Assembly: GCA_019636275.1 (NCBI GenBank)
Contig: JAHBXY010000042.1
Span: forward strand, 1-58,869
Direction: 5' to 3'
Length of the DNA stretch: 58,869 nucleotides
Source: Planctomycetota bacterium
GTDB lineage: Bacteria > Planctomycetota > J058
Shown here one piece after another: positions 1 through 8,681 of this stretch (position 1 is its first letter; each line of letters begins with the position of its first letter). The notes beneath the pieces were generated by a model that had not been told where the DNA came from, did not search any database, and saw nothing but the letters and a program-made list of their open reading frames with translations. A program made the position numbers and the translations under genes.

Positions 1-536
1 GGGGTCGCCTCGCCGCCCTCGACGAGCGCCTCCTCGACCTCCCACGCGGGCACGCCGCGGAAGCGCGCGCTCGAGGTGCGCATGAGCTCGCCCTGGACCT
101 CGACCATCTCCGCCAGGCCCTCGAGCCGCGCGCGGACGTCGTCGACCTCGCCCGAGAGGACCCGCCGGCCCCGGAGGGTCCAGTGGACGTCGATCGGCCG
201 CGCCGCCGCCGGGTCGACGTCACCGGCGTCCTCGGGGTCCTTGACGACGAGCGCCGGGACCCCGCGCGCGGCGAGCGCCAGCTCGAACGTCCCCGGCCCC
301 AGCCGGCGCCCCCGGGCCAGCAGGGGCGTCGCGCCCCAGCGCGCCTGGACCTGCAGCTCGTCGCCGGCGGCCCCGGCGAACGTCACGTGGAGCACCAGCG
401 CGTCCGGGTCGCCGGGCGCGGGGCTCCCGAGGGTGACCACGAACTCGCCCAGCAGCGCGTCGCTCGCCCCCGCGGGGGCGGCGAGCAGCGCCAGGAGCGC
501 GCCGGCCAGCCGCGACGTGCGCCGGGCTCGCGTCAC
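1..536 (-). CDS. Secreted protein of unknown function (partial, C-terminus outside window)
   Basis: Reading frame open from a GTG at 536 to the window edge (178 codons seen). The N-terminus is a clear Sec signal: basic VTRARRTSRL, a hydrophobic run of Leu/Ala, then APAGA before SDALLGEF. The rest is rich in beta-type hydrophobic patterning and acidic residues, with no domain I recognise. The GTG start overlaps the stop of the upstream PilX-like gene by 4 bases (GTGA at 533-536), so the two are probably translationally coupled and this is the fourth gene of the minor prepilin operon. By position it could be an envelope component of the same pilus or pseudopilus, in the way a large exported protein (PilY1 type) follows pilX elsewhere; that role is inference from context only. 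Confidence 0.7.
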   Translation of the reverse strand, partial: MTRARRTSRLAGALLALLAAPAGASDALLGEFVVTLGSPAPGDPDALVLHVTFAGAAGDELQVQARWGATPLLARGRRLGPGTFELALAARGVPALVVKDPEDAGDVDPAAARPIDVHWTLRGRRVLSGEVDDVRARLEGLAEMVEVQGELMRTSSARFRGVPAWEVEEALVEGGEAT

Positions 537-2548
537 TGCTCGCGCCGCAGGATCGAGCGCGCGGCGACCGTCTCCGGGCCGGCGTCCTCGAGGTCGAGCA
601 GCTCGCGCACCCGGTCGTCGTAGTCGACCCAGATGCCCGCCGGCCCCTGCACGCCCACGTCGCGCCCGATGATCGCGCCCATGACCCGCACGGCGCCGGA
701 CGTCGGCCCGCGGAGCAGGATCGCGTTGTTCGAGTAGAGCAGCCCGTCGATCCGCGTCGTCGACCCCAGGCGCAGCAGGGCGGCGCTCGTCTGCAGGGTG
801 TAGAGCGCCAGCGGCGAGAGCCAGCCGCTCGTCGGGTCGAGCGGCGCGACCACCGCGCCGCCGGCCGCGACGCCGATCACCGTGTCCGGGTCGCCCGCGC
901 CCCCCGTCCACACGCCCGTCCCGTTGCGCCACTCGGCCGCGCCCAGGAACATGCGCGGGTCGGCGCCCGGCGCGAGCGTGTAGTAACGGGGCACGTAGCC
1001 GGGCACGTAGGCGCTGTTGGCCACACCCGTGTCGACGCCCGTCGGCCGGCGCGTGACCTCGTCGTAGAACGGCTGCGCGCGCGTCCACTCCATGCGGTTG
1101 TAGGCGGCCATCTCGCGGGCGACCCAGCCGGAGAGCGTCGAGTCGCTCACCATGATCGGCGGGAGCTGGGGCAGCGGCGGCGGCAAGGGCAGGGCCGGCG
1201 TCGTGCGGTAGTCGCCCGTGACGATGCTCCCGCCGGCGACGAAGCCGACCGTGTCGCCCTGGGGGTCGGCGTAGGTCACGTCGCCGAGCAGGTAGATGTT
1301 CCCGCGCACGTAGAACACGCCGGTCCCGGTGATCGGGCCCGTGATCACCAGGTCCCCGTCGACCGCCACGTCGCCGTCGATCCGCGTGGGCGTGAGCGCG
1401 GTGCCGACGACGAGCAGGTTCGTGTCGGAGGGCGCCCCCTCGAACTGCAGCAGGTTGCCGAGCGAGGGCAGCCCGACCGGCAAGGGCAGCGGGTCGGTGG
1501 GCAGGACGCCCAGGAGGACGCTCCCGTGGACGCGGCCGCCCTTGTCGGCCGCGAACGCGCTCCACTCGCCGTCGCTGATGCGCCGGTCGCCGTCGGGGTC
1601 GGGGATCGGGGCGGGGATCCCGCCGGCGGGGAAGAAGCCGTCGAACTGCTCGGCCGGCTCCTCGGGGTAGCGGGCGTAGAGGTTGCCGAACGGCTGCCCG
1701 CCCGGCGTCGAGTCGACGAGGTCGTTGTAGGGCGGGCCCGTGAGCGTGCCGTCGCCCGCGTCGATCCCCTCGGCGCGCAGACCGTTGGTCCCGCCCGGCG
1801 GCGCGGCCACCTCGGCCCCGCCCGGGTTCAGGACCGCCCGCGGCGTGTAGAGCGTGCCCGAGATGCGCGTGCGGGGCGTCGCCGAGAGGCGCAGGGGGCC
1901 GATCGACCCGACCTTCACCCGCGCGTGCGGGCCGTCCTTGCCCAGGCGCGTGCGGTCGGCGTTGTCGAAGGTCGCCCGGTCGAGGACGCGGTCGATCGAG
2001 TCGGCGAGCAGCGCGTAGCGGAAGCCCTCGAACGGCCGCCGCCCCAGGCGCACGACCTCCTCGGCGAAGCGCCGCTCGCCGCCGCAGGCGGCGTCGGCGC
2101 GCAGGAACAGGAACGTGTCCTCGGGGCCGTCCTGGCGGCGCGTCGAGACCTCGACCGCGGTCGTCACGAGGAGCACGCCCGCCCCCGGGCTCAGGGTCAG
2201 CGCCGCCCCCGGCGCGTCCGCCAGGCCCGCGCCGCCGGGGGCCAGCCAGCGGACGTCGCCGTCGCTCAGGCCCAGCTCGTCGAGGTGCGCGCGGACCGAG
2301 TCGAGGGTCGGGGGCGCGAGGCGGGCGTGGCGGTCCCACAGGACCAGCCGCGCCTGGGCCAGCCCGGCGCGGCAGGCCTGCCGGAGCTGGTCCTCGTCGC
2401 GGGCGGTCGACGCGCGCCGGGCGTTGAGCTCTCCCAGGCTGGCGACGACGACGCCCAGCGCGCCGACCGACAGCGTCACGATGAGCGCGGCCAGCAGCGC
2501 GTGCCCGCGCCGCCGCCCGCCTCGCCCGTCGTCACGCCTCACCCTCAC
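533..2548 (-). CDS. PilX-like minor pilin / pilus assembly protein with large exported domain
   Basis: 671 aa. After a basic N-terminus (MRVRRDDGRGGRRRG) comes one hydrophobic segment at residues 16-38 and then an Arg/Asp-rich amphipathic helix, the layout of PilX/GspK-type minor pilins that lack a perfect prepilin motif. The remaining 620 residues are predicted to be exported: Gly/Pro/Asp-rich, with repeated beta-like stretches (VDGDLVITG, GDVTYADPQGD) resembling a polymer-forming or beta-helix region, and FYVRGNIYLLGDV in the middle. It lies 12 bases after the PilW-like gene and overlaps the following secreted gene by 4 bases, so it is the third gene of a four-gene minus-strand operon. The family assignment rests on the N-terminus and gene order; the long C-terminal part is not one I can name. 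Confidence 0.6.
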   Translation of the reverse strand: MRVRRDDGRGGRRRGHALLAALIVTLSVGALGVVVASLGELNARRASTARDEDQLRQACRAGLAQARLVLWDRHARLAPPTLDSVRAHLDELGLSDGDVRWLAPGGAGLADAPGAALTLSPGAGVLLVTTAVEVSTRRQDGPEDTFLFLRADAACGGERRFAEEVVRLGRRPFEGFRYALLADSIDRVLDRATFDNADRTRLGKDGPHARVKVGSIGPLRLSATPRTRISGTLYTPRAVLNPGGAEVAAPPGGTNGLRAEGIDAGDGTLTGPPYNDLVDSTPGGQPFGNLYARYPEEPAEQFDGFFPAGGIPAPIPDPDGDRRISDGEWSAFAADKGGRVHGSVLLGVLPTDPLPLPVGLPSLGNLLQFEGAPSDTNLLVVGTALTPTRIDGDVAVDGDLVITGPITGTGVFYVRGNIYLLGDVTYADPQGDTVGFVAGGSIVTGDYRTTPALPLPPPLPQLPPIMVSDSTLSGWVAREMAAYNRMEWTRAQPFYDEVTRRPTGVDTGVANSAYVPGYVPRYYTLAPGADPRMFLGAAEWRNGTGVWTGGAGDPDTVIGVAAGGAVVAPLDPTSGWLSPLALYTLQTSAALLRLGSTTRIDGLLYSNNAILLRGPTSGAVRVMGAIIGRDVGVQGPAGIWVDYDDRVRELLDLEDAGPETVAARSILRREQ

Positions 2549-2560
2549 GCGCCACCTCCC

Positions 2561-3196
2561 TCAGTTCAGCAGCGTCACGGACCCGCGGGCCGTGTAGCTC
2601 GCGCGCGGCCGCGTCGGGCCGCTGTCGCCCTTCGCCGCGCGGTCGATCACCTGCTCGACGCGCACCTCGAGCGCGATCCGCAGCGCCCCGGGCGCGGGCT
2701 GCTCGACCGTGACCGCGAAGCGCGTCACGTCGCGGGCGGCGACCACCGGCGGCGCGCCCGAGCCCACGATGTGGATCAGCACCTGCCCCTCGTCGACGCG
2801 CCCGTCGCCGTCGTCGTCCACCCCGTTGCTCGGGACCTCCTCGCCGTCGGCCGCGAAGGCGATGCGCAGGGTGTCGCCCCAGAGCACCTGGCGCGGATCG
2901 GCGGGGTCGACGCCCAGCGCCTGGCGGAACTCCAGCACGTCGTCGGGGTCGCCCGGCTGGAGGCCCGAGGCCGACCAGGCCGGGCTGCTCGCGCCGTCGC
3001 GCCGGGCGCGGCGCAGCTCCGTCAGGCACAGGCGCAGGCAGCGCTCCGCCTCGAGGTGCGCGCGCGTCGTGGCCTGCGTGACCGAGAGGACGTCGGCCGT
3101 CGTGGCCGCGGCCACGAACGAGAGCCCGAGCACGACCGACGTGAGCACCACGCCGATCATCACCTCGACGAGCGTGAGGCCGCGCTCACGGGGCAT
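2561..3196 (-). CDS. PilW/PulJ-like minor prepilin
   Basis: 211 aa. The N-terminus MPRERGLTLVEVMIG is a type III (prepilin) signal: processing would be after Gly6, leaving Leu at +1 and the conserved Glu at +5 (residue 11), followed by a hydrophobic helix to about residue 32. A Cys-containing helix (residues 50-65) and a beta-rich C-terminal part follow. Residues 124-137 read NGVDDDGDGRVDEG, an Asp-rich loop often seen in PilW-like proteins and likely to bind calcium. The start overlaps the end of the PilV-like gene by 11 bases, and the PilX-like gene begins 12 bases after the stop, giving the pilV-pilW-pilX order known from type IV pilus minor pilin clusters. It should be processed by PilD and sit at the pilus tip or prime assembly; a type II secretion pseudopilin is the alternative. 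Confidence 0.75.
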   Translation of the reverse strand: MPRERGLTLVEVMIGVVLTSVVLGLSFVAAATTADVLSVTQATTRAHLEAERCLRLCLTELRRARRDGASSPAWSASGLQPGDPDDVLEFRQALGVDPADPRQVLWGDTLRIAFAADGEEVPSNGVDDDGDGRVDEGQVLIHIVGSGAPPVVAARDVTRFAVTVEQPAPGALRIALEVRVEQVIDRAAKGDSGPTRPRASYTARGSVTLLN

Positions 3197-3827
3197 CGTC
3201 GGGCTCCAGGTCGGCGCCGAGGACCGTGACGAGCGTGTGGCGCTGCACCCCGCCCTCGCCCACCCAGGCGACGCGCACGACGACCGGGTGGTAGACCCAC
3301 GCGGGGCTCGGCGCCACGCCCAGCCCCGGCGCCGGCGCCGGCGTGGCCACGAGCCCGTCGAGGTCGAGGTCGAGCGGGGCGCCGGCGAGCACGGACCACT
3401 CCGCCTCCGAGAGGAAGCGCAGGGCCAGCAGGGGCTCGCCGCCCGGCGGCGGCAGGAGGAGCCCGGCCGCGAGGGCCGGGTCGAGCACGGCGACGCGCGT
3501 GGCGGTGATGGTGTCGACGCCGCCCGTGAGGTTCGCGTCGGCCACGACCCACTCGACGTCGTCGATCGTGGTCGTCGTCACCGACGAGTGGATCCAGAAC
3601 GCGTCGGCGACGAGCGCCGGGGGCGTGGCCCGCATGCGCTCGACGAGCTCGGCCGCGGCCTGCCGCGCGACCTGCAGCCCGCGCGCCTGGCCGGCGCTGC
3701 GGACGGAGTGGACGAGCGAGGTGCCGACCGCGAGGAGCATGACGACGAGGATCGCGGCGGCGGCGACCACCTCGACCAGGGTGAGCCCGGTCGTCGACGT
3801 CGGGGTCCTCGGGGGGCACCGGGGCAT
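3186..3827 (-). CDS. PilV/GspI-like minor prepilin
   Basis: 213 aa from the ATG at 3827; the frame is open further upstream, but this start places the prepilin signal correctly. MPRCPPRTPTSTTGLTLVEV carries the processing site after Gly14, with Glu at +5 of the mature protein (residue 19), then a hydrophobic helix (VVAAAAILVVMLLAVG). The helix continues as SVRSAGQARGLQVARQAAAELVERMR, typical of PilV-type minor pilins. It is the first gene of the minus-strand operon and overlaps the PilW-like gene by 11 bases. The next gene upstream (pseudokinase-FHA) is divergent across about 100 bases, so the operon promoter should lie at 3828-3926. Its function would be initiation of type IV pilus or pseudopilus assembly. 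Confidence 0.75.
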   Translation of the reverse strand: MPRCPPRTPTSTTGLTLVEVVAAAAILVVMLLAVGTSLVHSVRSAGQARGLQVARQAAAELVERMRATPPALVADAFWIHSSVTTTTIDDVEWVVADANLTGGVDTITATRVAVLDPALAAGLLLPPPGGEPLLALRFLSEAEWSVLAGAPLDLDLDGLVATPAPAPGLGVAPSPAWVYHPVVVRVAWVGEGGVQRHTLVTVLGADLEPDDAP

Positions 3828-3926
3828 ACCCCAAGGTCTATCCCCCCCGAGCGGGCGGTGCCATGTCCTGAGACGGTAACTGGCTCGGGTTGTGCGCCGC
3901 GCGGCCGGCGGGTACACGACGAGCAC

Positions 3927-5195
3927 GTGGACGCTCACCAGGGGCCCGGGGGGACGTCGCTCGAGGCCGGGCAGCGCCTGGGCGACCGGTACGCCCTGGT
4001 CGAGCCGGTGGCGACGGGCGATCCGGCCTGGGCCTCATGGGTGGCCACCGACCTCAAGTTCGGCGTGCGGGTGCACTTGCGCGTCAGCGCCCGGCCCGAT
4101 GACCGCGCGCGCGCCGCCTGGGCCGCGCGCGTCGTGCAGCGCCTGGCGCGCACGGCCGGCGTCGTGCGTGGGCTGGACTGGGGCGAGGGCGCAGGCGTCG
4201 TGTTCCAGGCCCTCGACCTCGTGCCGGGCGGGCGCCCGCTGGACCTCTCGGGCGGGCCGACGCCCGAGCGGCTCGGGCTCCTGGCCGAGGCCGCGGCCGT
4301 CGTGGCCGAGGTGCACAAGCTGGGGGTGTGCCACCTCGACCTGTGCCCGGCCCGCGTCGTCGTCGCCCGGGAGGGCGGCGTGGACGGCGTCCACCTGCTC
4401 GGGTTCGAGGCCGCCCGCTGCCGCGACCTGGGCGAGGCGCCGCCCCTGCCGCCGCCGGTCGCGCCCGCGCTCGCCGCGCCCGAGCAGGCGCGCGGCGAGC
4501 CGGGGCCGGCGGCCGACGTCTTCACCCTGGGGGCCATGCTCCACCAGCCGTGTTCGGCCAGCCGCCCGGCATCGACGAGGCGGCGCCAGCGGTCTGGAGG
4601 CTGGCCGACACTCGCGCCACGCCCTCGCGCGCGCCGGCGCACCGGCCGGCCGCGCAGGAGGCTCGTCCGCGGCCTGCGGCGCGCGGCGGCCGCGCCGCGC
4701 CCGACCGCCCCGCCGCGCCCGCTGCCAGCCTTGCCGCAGGAGGGCTTCGTCGGCTGGGAGGAGGTGCGCCGCGTCGCGGCCGCCCACGGCGCCGAGGCCG
4801 TCGTCGAGGCGCTCGGGCGCGTCCCGCTGCTCCTCGCCCGGCGCGAGCGCCCGCTCGGCGGCCGCACGACCTTCCTCGGCCGCTTCGTCGCCGTGCGCGG
4901 CCCGAGCGTCACCCTCGGCCGCGCGCCCGAGGCGGACCTCCGGCTCGACCTGCCGTCGATCTCGAGCCGTCACCTGCAGCTCGCGCGCGCGCCGGACGGC
5001 CTGACGGTGACCGACGCGTCGAGCAACGGCACCTGGATCGACGGCGCCCCCCTGCCCCGCGGCGAGCCGCGCCTGGTCCGGGACCGGCAGGTGATCGGCC
5101 TGGCCGACCACGTGTGGCTCGAGCTCCTCCTGCCCGCGACGGCGACCGCGCTGCTCCAGCCGGCGGCGGCGCGGCTGACGTTCGAGGCGGGGTGA
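3927..5195 (+). CDS. Pseudokinase-FHA domain protein, possibly frameshifted in its middle
   Basis: 422 aa from a GTG at 3927; the start is uncertain because no ATG or strong ribosome site is present. Residues 15-215 resemble a Ser/Thr kinase fold with the active site eroded. The catalytic loop reads HLDLCPARVVV (136-146) in place of HRDLKPxN, the DFG position reads GFE (159-161), and no VAIK lysine is visible. Residues about 310-405 are an FHA domain with LGRAPEADLRL, SSRHLQL and SSNGTWIDG, expected to bind phosphothreonine. Between about 4548 and 4735 this frame becomes an Arg/Pro-rich string. The -1 frame there gives AVFGQPPGIDEAAPAVWRLAD, which looks like the continuation of the kinase C-lobe, so two compensating indels are likely. 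It converges with the radical SAM gene, 4 bases apart. Confidence 0.6.
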   Translation: MDAHQGPGGTSLEAGQRLGDRYALVEPVATGDPAWASWVATDLKFGVRVHLRVSARPDDRARAAWAARVVQRLARTAGVVRGLDWGEGAGVVFQALDLVPGGRPLDLSGGPTPERLGLLAEAAAVVAEVHKLGVCHLDLCPARVVVAREGGVDGVHLLGFEAARCRDLGEAPPLPPPVAPALAAPEQARGEPGPAADVFTLGAMLHQPCSASRPASTRRRQRSGGWPTLAPRPRARRRTGRPRRRLVRGLRRAAAAPRPTAPPRPLPALPQEGFVGWEEVRRVAAAHGAEAVVEALGRVPLLLARRERPLGGRTTFLGRFVAVRGPSVTLGRAPEADLRLDLPSISSRHLQLARAPDGLTVTDASSNGTWIDGAPLPRGEPRLVRDRQVIGLADHVWLELLLPATATALLQPAAARLTFEAG

Positions 5196-5199
5196 GGGG

Positions 5200-7158
5200 T
5201 CAGGCCCCCGCCTGGACGGCGAGCGGCTCCGCCCTCGCCTCGCCCGTGCTCAGGCCGGCGCGCGTCGTGGCCAGGTGGAAGCTCGTGAACTGCGCGCGGT
5301 CCGGGACCGCCGCGTAGGCGGGCGGGACGAACGTCGTGCGCGTCGGGCGCGCCGGCGGCGGCGTCCCCTGGCCGCCGCCGGCCACGAACGCGGGCCAGTC
5401 GTGGCGGAGGTCCAGCGTGACCGGCTCGGCCTGGCCGAGGCGTGGGGTGATCAGCGCCTGGTAGCGGAAGGCCTCGGCCAGCAGCGGCGCCGCGAACCCG
5501 CGCTCGTCCAGGTAGCGGCGCGTGAGGGCCTCGGCCTCGGCGAAGAGGGCGTCGGGCCGCTCGAGCGCGGCGGCGACGACGGCCTCGGCGACCTCCAGCG
5601 GGGCGGGGCCGGCGCTCGGATGCGGCAGCGTGAAGGCGCCGCCGGCGAGGATCGAGTCGAGGAACCGGTCGAGCTCGTGGCCGATCGCGGCGAACGCGCT
5701 CCCGGGGGCGGCGTCCTGCGTGCGCTCGCACAGCCAGCCGAGGAGGTCGACCAGGTCGACGCGCAGCGCCTCGCCGACGTACTGCAGCACGACGCGCAGG
5801 AGGCGGTAGTTGTAGGCCGCGCTGGCCAGGAAGGCGAAGCGGGAGGTGCGCCGCCAGTCGGGGACGGGCATGTCGCGCGTGCCGACGACCAGCTCCTGGT
5901 GCTCGTCGAGGACCGGGTCCCAGTCGGTCCGCGGCGAGCGCCACAGGCAGCGGCGGGTCTCGATCCCGAAGCGCTCGCGCTCGGCGGGCGAGGCCATGTC
6001 GGTGTTGTCGAGGAGCCGGCACTGGTAGAGCACGAACGTGTGGCGCGGGTAGGGCGGCATGGCCTCGACGACCGTGCGCGTGAACGAGGCGTAGGTCTGG
6101 CGCGGGAGGCCGAGGATCAGCTCGTTGAGGGTGGGGATCCCGCGCGCGGCGCAGATCTCGCGCAGGCGCATGGCCTCGCCCGTCTGGATCGTGTCGCGCT
6201 TGACGGCGCTCAGCACCTCGCCGTCGAAGTCCTGCACGGCGAGCCCCACGCAGCACGAGATCCCGGCCTCGTGCAGGAGCTCGATCGTCCCCAGGTTCCG
6301 CTCGTGGTCGTTCTTCGTCAGGTAGAAGTACACCAGCCCCGGGCGGCCCGTGCGCGCCTTGAGCGCGGCCAGGTGCCGGGCGAGGTCGTGGTCGCGCCGG
6401 CGGATGCCGAAGTTGGCGTCGGCGATGATCACGCTGTTGAAGCCGTTGCGCGCGATCCAGTCCAGCTCGGCCACGACGCGGTCCTGCGGGAACTCGACCA
6501 CCTTCTTGGTGAGCGACCAGTCGCAGAAGCTGCACGAGAACGGGCAGCCGCGGTTGGTCTCGACGAGCGCGGTGCTGAACACCCCCGGCTGCTCGGCGAG
6601 GAGCGCGTCGAAGGTCCCGTCGAGGTAGGGCGACCCGGTCTCGGCCAGGTCGTGCACGCGGTCGGGCGGCGCGGTGATCCGGCAGGCGTCGCGCTGGCCG
6701 CGTGGGCGGAAGGCGATCCCGCCGATCGCCGCCAGGCGGGCGTCGAGGTCGCCGCCGGCCTCGAGGGCGGCGAGCAGCTCGCGGAACGCCAGCTCGCCCT
6801 CGGCGAACACGAGGACGTCGAGGGCGGGGTGCAGGTCGAGGAAGCGGCGCGCCGAGTCGGGGCGCCGCGGGACGCCGGGCCCGCCGGCGACGAGCAGCGC
6901 GCCCGGGAGCGCCGCGCGCGCCGCGCGCGCGACCTCGAGCGAGTAGACCGCGTTCCACGGGTAGAGCGAGAGGCCGAGCACGTCGGGCGCGCCGAGCGCG
7001 GCCACGACCTCGTCGATCCGCCGGCGGGCGACGTGGATCGAGAACCGGGCGGCGGCGAGGCGCGGGTCCTTCCTCGCGGTCGCGGCCAGGCGCCCCACGG
7101 CCAGCGGCAGCGCCGGCGTGTAGTCGATCCCCTCGAACTGAGTGAGGACGACCTGCAC
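5200..7158 (-). CDS. B12-binding radical SAM protein
   Basis: 652 aa from the GTG at 7158 (VQVVLTQFEGIDYTP), chosen because the B12-binding fold starts there; the open frame upstream encodes no plausible protein. Residues 1-135 form a cobalamin-binding-like Rossmann domain (VLGLSLYPWN, LLVAGGPGVPRR). The radical SAM cluster is TNRGCPFSCSFCDWS with Cys205, Cys209 and Cys212 in CX3CX2C spacing, which would hold the 4Fe-4S cluster that cleaves S-adenosylmethionine. The barrel follows (SVIIADANFGI, LIELILGLPRQT-type strands), then a helical C-terminal region of about 200 residues. The large class it belongs to includes methyltransferases and other modifiers of unactivated carbons. The substrate cannot be read from the sequence, and the neighbours give no pathway. 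Its stop lies 4 bases from that of the convergent FHA gene. Confidence 0.8.
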   Translation of the reverse strand: MQVVLTQFEGIDYTPALPLAVGRLAATARKDPRLAAARFSIHVARRRIDEVVAALGAPDVLGLSLYPWNAVYSLEVARAARAALPGALLVAGGPGVPRRPDSARRFLDLHPALDVLVFAEGELAFRELLAALEAGGDLDARLAAIGGIAFRPRGQRDACRITAPPDRVHDLAETGSPYLDGTFDALLAEQPGVFSTALVETNRGCPFSCSFCDWSLTKKVVEFPQDRVVAELDWIARNGFNSVIIADANFGIRRRDHDLARHLAALKARTGRPGLVYFYLTKNDHERNLGTIELLHEAGISCCVGLAVQDFDGEVLSAVKRDTIQTGEAMRLREICAARGIPTLNELILGLPRQTYASFTRTVVEAMPPYPRHTFVLYQCRLLDNTDMASPAERERFGIETRRCLWRSPRTDWDPVLDEHQELVVGTRDMPVPDWRRTSRFAFLASAAYNYRLLRVVLQYVGEALRVDLVDLLGWLCERTQDAAPGSAFAAIGHELDRFLDSILAGGAFTLPHPSAGPAPLEVAEAVVAAALERPDALFAEAEALTRRYLDERGFAAPLLAEAFRYQALITPRLGQAEPVTLDLRHDWPAFVAGGGQGTPPPARPTRTTFVPPAYAAVPDRAQFTSFHLATTRAGLSTGEARAEPLAVQAGA

Positions 7159-7227
7159 GGGCTGACCGTAGCAGGCGAGGCCGGCGGGGGCGAGCGGGGG
7201 GTAGGATCGGCGCGCGACGGGTGGGCC

Positions 7228-7776
7228 ATGACCTCGACGCTCCTGCAGCGGACGCTCGACGCCTACGCCACGCTCGGGCGGTACTCGGACACGGGGGCGG
7301 TCTCGTGGCTCGAGCGCGACGGGTGGCGGCGCGCATCCACGTTCACGACGTCCTTCGCGCGCGGGCAGCGGCTGACGTTGCGCGTCTCTCGGGACGGGCG
7401 CGGCGCGGACGTGGCCTTCGAGGCCGACCTGAGCTCGTCGGGGCCGGTGAGCGTGACGTTGTACGGGGAGAAGAAGAAGCGGTATCCCCTGCAGGTCGCG
7501 CTGCACGCGTGCGCGGGCGTCACGAGCGCCGTATCGGTGCTCGTCCCGTCCCTGCTCCTGGCGTCGGCGCCCGGAGTGGACTGGTTCGTCGGCCTCTTCG
7601 GAGGCGCTCCGACGACCCGGTCCGAAGTCGGGCGCCTCGTCGTCTCGGGTCGTCGCGGGAACGAACCCGAGTGCGTCGCGGCGCTCGACCCCGAGCGCCT
7701 GCTCGTCCGGAGCCTGGAGTGGAGCCTCGATCACGCGCTCCGTCAGCGACTCCAGTTCGACGTGACGCCGTCGTGA
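7228..7776 (+). CDS. Protein of unknown function next to repeat array
   Basis: 182 aa from ATG 7228, preceded by a TAGGAT -10-like hexamer at 7202-7207. The gene is divergent from the radical SAM gene with 69 bases between starts. I do not recognise a family. The N-terminal half has alternating beta-type residues (LTLRVSRDGRGADVAFEADL), a Lys-rich turn EKKKRYPLQ, and a moderately hydrophobic stretch VTSAVSVLVPSLLLASAPG (about residues 95-113) that could be one membrane segment or a buried helix. The C-terminus (LDPERLLVRSLEWSLDHALRQRL) looks helical. The repeat array starts only 14 bases after the stop, so the gene borders the HNH locus and may be part of the same unit, though nothing in its sequence shows that. 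Confidence 0.6.
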   Translation: MTSTLLQRTLDAYATLGRYSDTGAVSWLERDGWRRASTFTTSFARGQRLTLRVSRDGRGADVAFEADLSSSGPVSVTLYGEKKKRYPLQVALHACAGVTSAVSVLVPSLLLASAPGVDWFVGLFGGAPTTRSEVGRLVVSGRRGNEPECVAALDPERLLVRSLEWSLDHALRQRLQFDVTPS

Positions 7777-7789
7777 GGTGACCAGCGAC

Positions 7790-8515
7790 CGGATCCCGTG
7801 AGCAGCGTGCCAGCGGTCGCCCCCGGTGGATCGTCGACGAGGTCGTCGGGATCCCGGAGCAGCGTCGCCGCTTCGGCGGTCGGGCTCGTGGTCGTCGACG
7901 AGGCCTGTCGGGGGACGGGATCCCGTGAGCAGCGTGCCAGCGGTCGTCGGTCGGGCCCGTGATCGTTGACGAGGTCGTCGGGGTCCGGGATCCCGTGAGC
8001 AGCGTCCCCGCGGTCGTCTGTCGGACCGGCGATCGTCGTCGAGGCCTGTCGGGGGACGGGATCCCGGAGCAGCGTCCCTGCTTTGGCGGTCGGACCCGTG
8101 GTCGTCGACGAGGCCGTCGGGGGACGGGATCCCGTGAGCAGCGTGCCAGCGGTCGTCGGTCGGGCCGGCGATCGTCGACGAGGTCGTCGGGGGCCGGGAT
8201 CCCGTGAGCAGCGTGCCCGCGGTCGTCGGTCGGGCCGGCGATCGTCGACGAGGTCGTCGGGGTCCGGGATCCCGTGAGCAGCGTCCCCGCGGTCGCCGGT
8301 CGGGCCGGCGATCGTCGACGAGGTCGTCGGGGTCCGGGATCCGGTGAGCAGCGTGCCGGCGGTCGTCGGTCTGGGCCGGCGATCGTCGACGAGGTCGTCG
8401 GGGTCCGGGATCCCGGAGCAGCGTCCCCGCGGTCGTCGGTCGGGCCGGCGATCGTCGATGAGGTCTTCGGGGTCCGGGATCCCGTGAGCAGCGTCCCGCG
8501 GTCGTCGGTCGGGCA
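7790..8515 (+). repeat. Tandem array 1: eleven ~70-bp degenerate repeats
   Basis: Units begin at the palindrome GGATCC-type site at 7791, 7849, 7918, 7988, 8059, 8127, 8197, 8267, 8337, 8408 and 8477, so the period is 68-71 bases with one short unit of 58. Each unit holds GGGATCCC, then GTGAGCAGCGT, CCGCGG, GGGCCGGCGATCG, the 10-base palindrome TCGTCGACGA, and GGTCGTCGGGGTCC. A period of 70 is not a multiple of three, so the long open frames on either strand are not coding. Units near 8127-8337 are nearly identical; outer units diverge more. Array 2 at 10130-10547 carries the same unit in the opposite orientation. Confidence 0.95.
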
Positions 8516-8681
8516 GCCTGGACGGCAGGGGTCCGCCTTGCCGACGACGCGGCGGGCGCACCGAGTCACGTGAACAGCCTCGCGTTCAGGTGGGAGGCCT
8601 TCGTCCGTCGGGCGCCGAGGAGCCGACGCCGCGAGCAGCCCCGGGCGACGGCCTGGACCCGGGCCTCGTCGTAGGTGGCAG

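Noticed and set aside
1526..3229. Plus-strand frame of 567 codons opposite the prepilin cluster
   Set aside because: Antisense shadow; the minus strand holds two prepilin signals with correct Gly/Glu spacing and overlapping starts and stops.
7790..8515. CRISPR array
   Set aside because: No short constant repeat alternating with unique spacers of similar length; the whole 70-base unit is the repeat and varies gradually. No cas gene nearby.
7520..8569. Two long minus-strand open frames (349 and 272 codons) with repeated PDDLVDDRRPDRRP-like text over array 1
   Set aside because: The repeat period is about 70, not a multiple of three, so the frame rotates from unit to unit; the frames are open only because GC-rich repeats lack stops.
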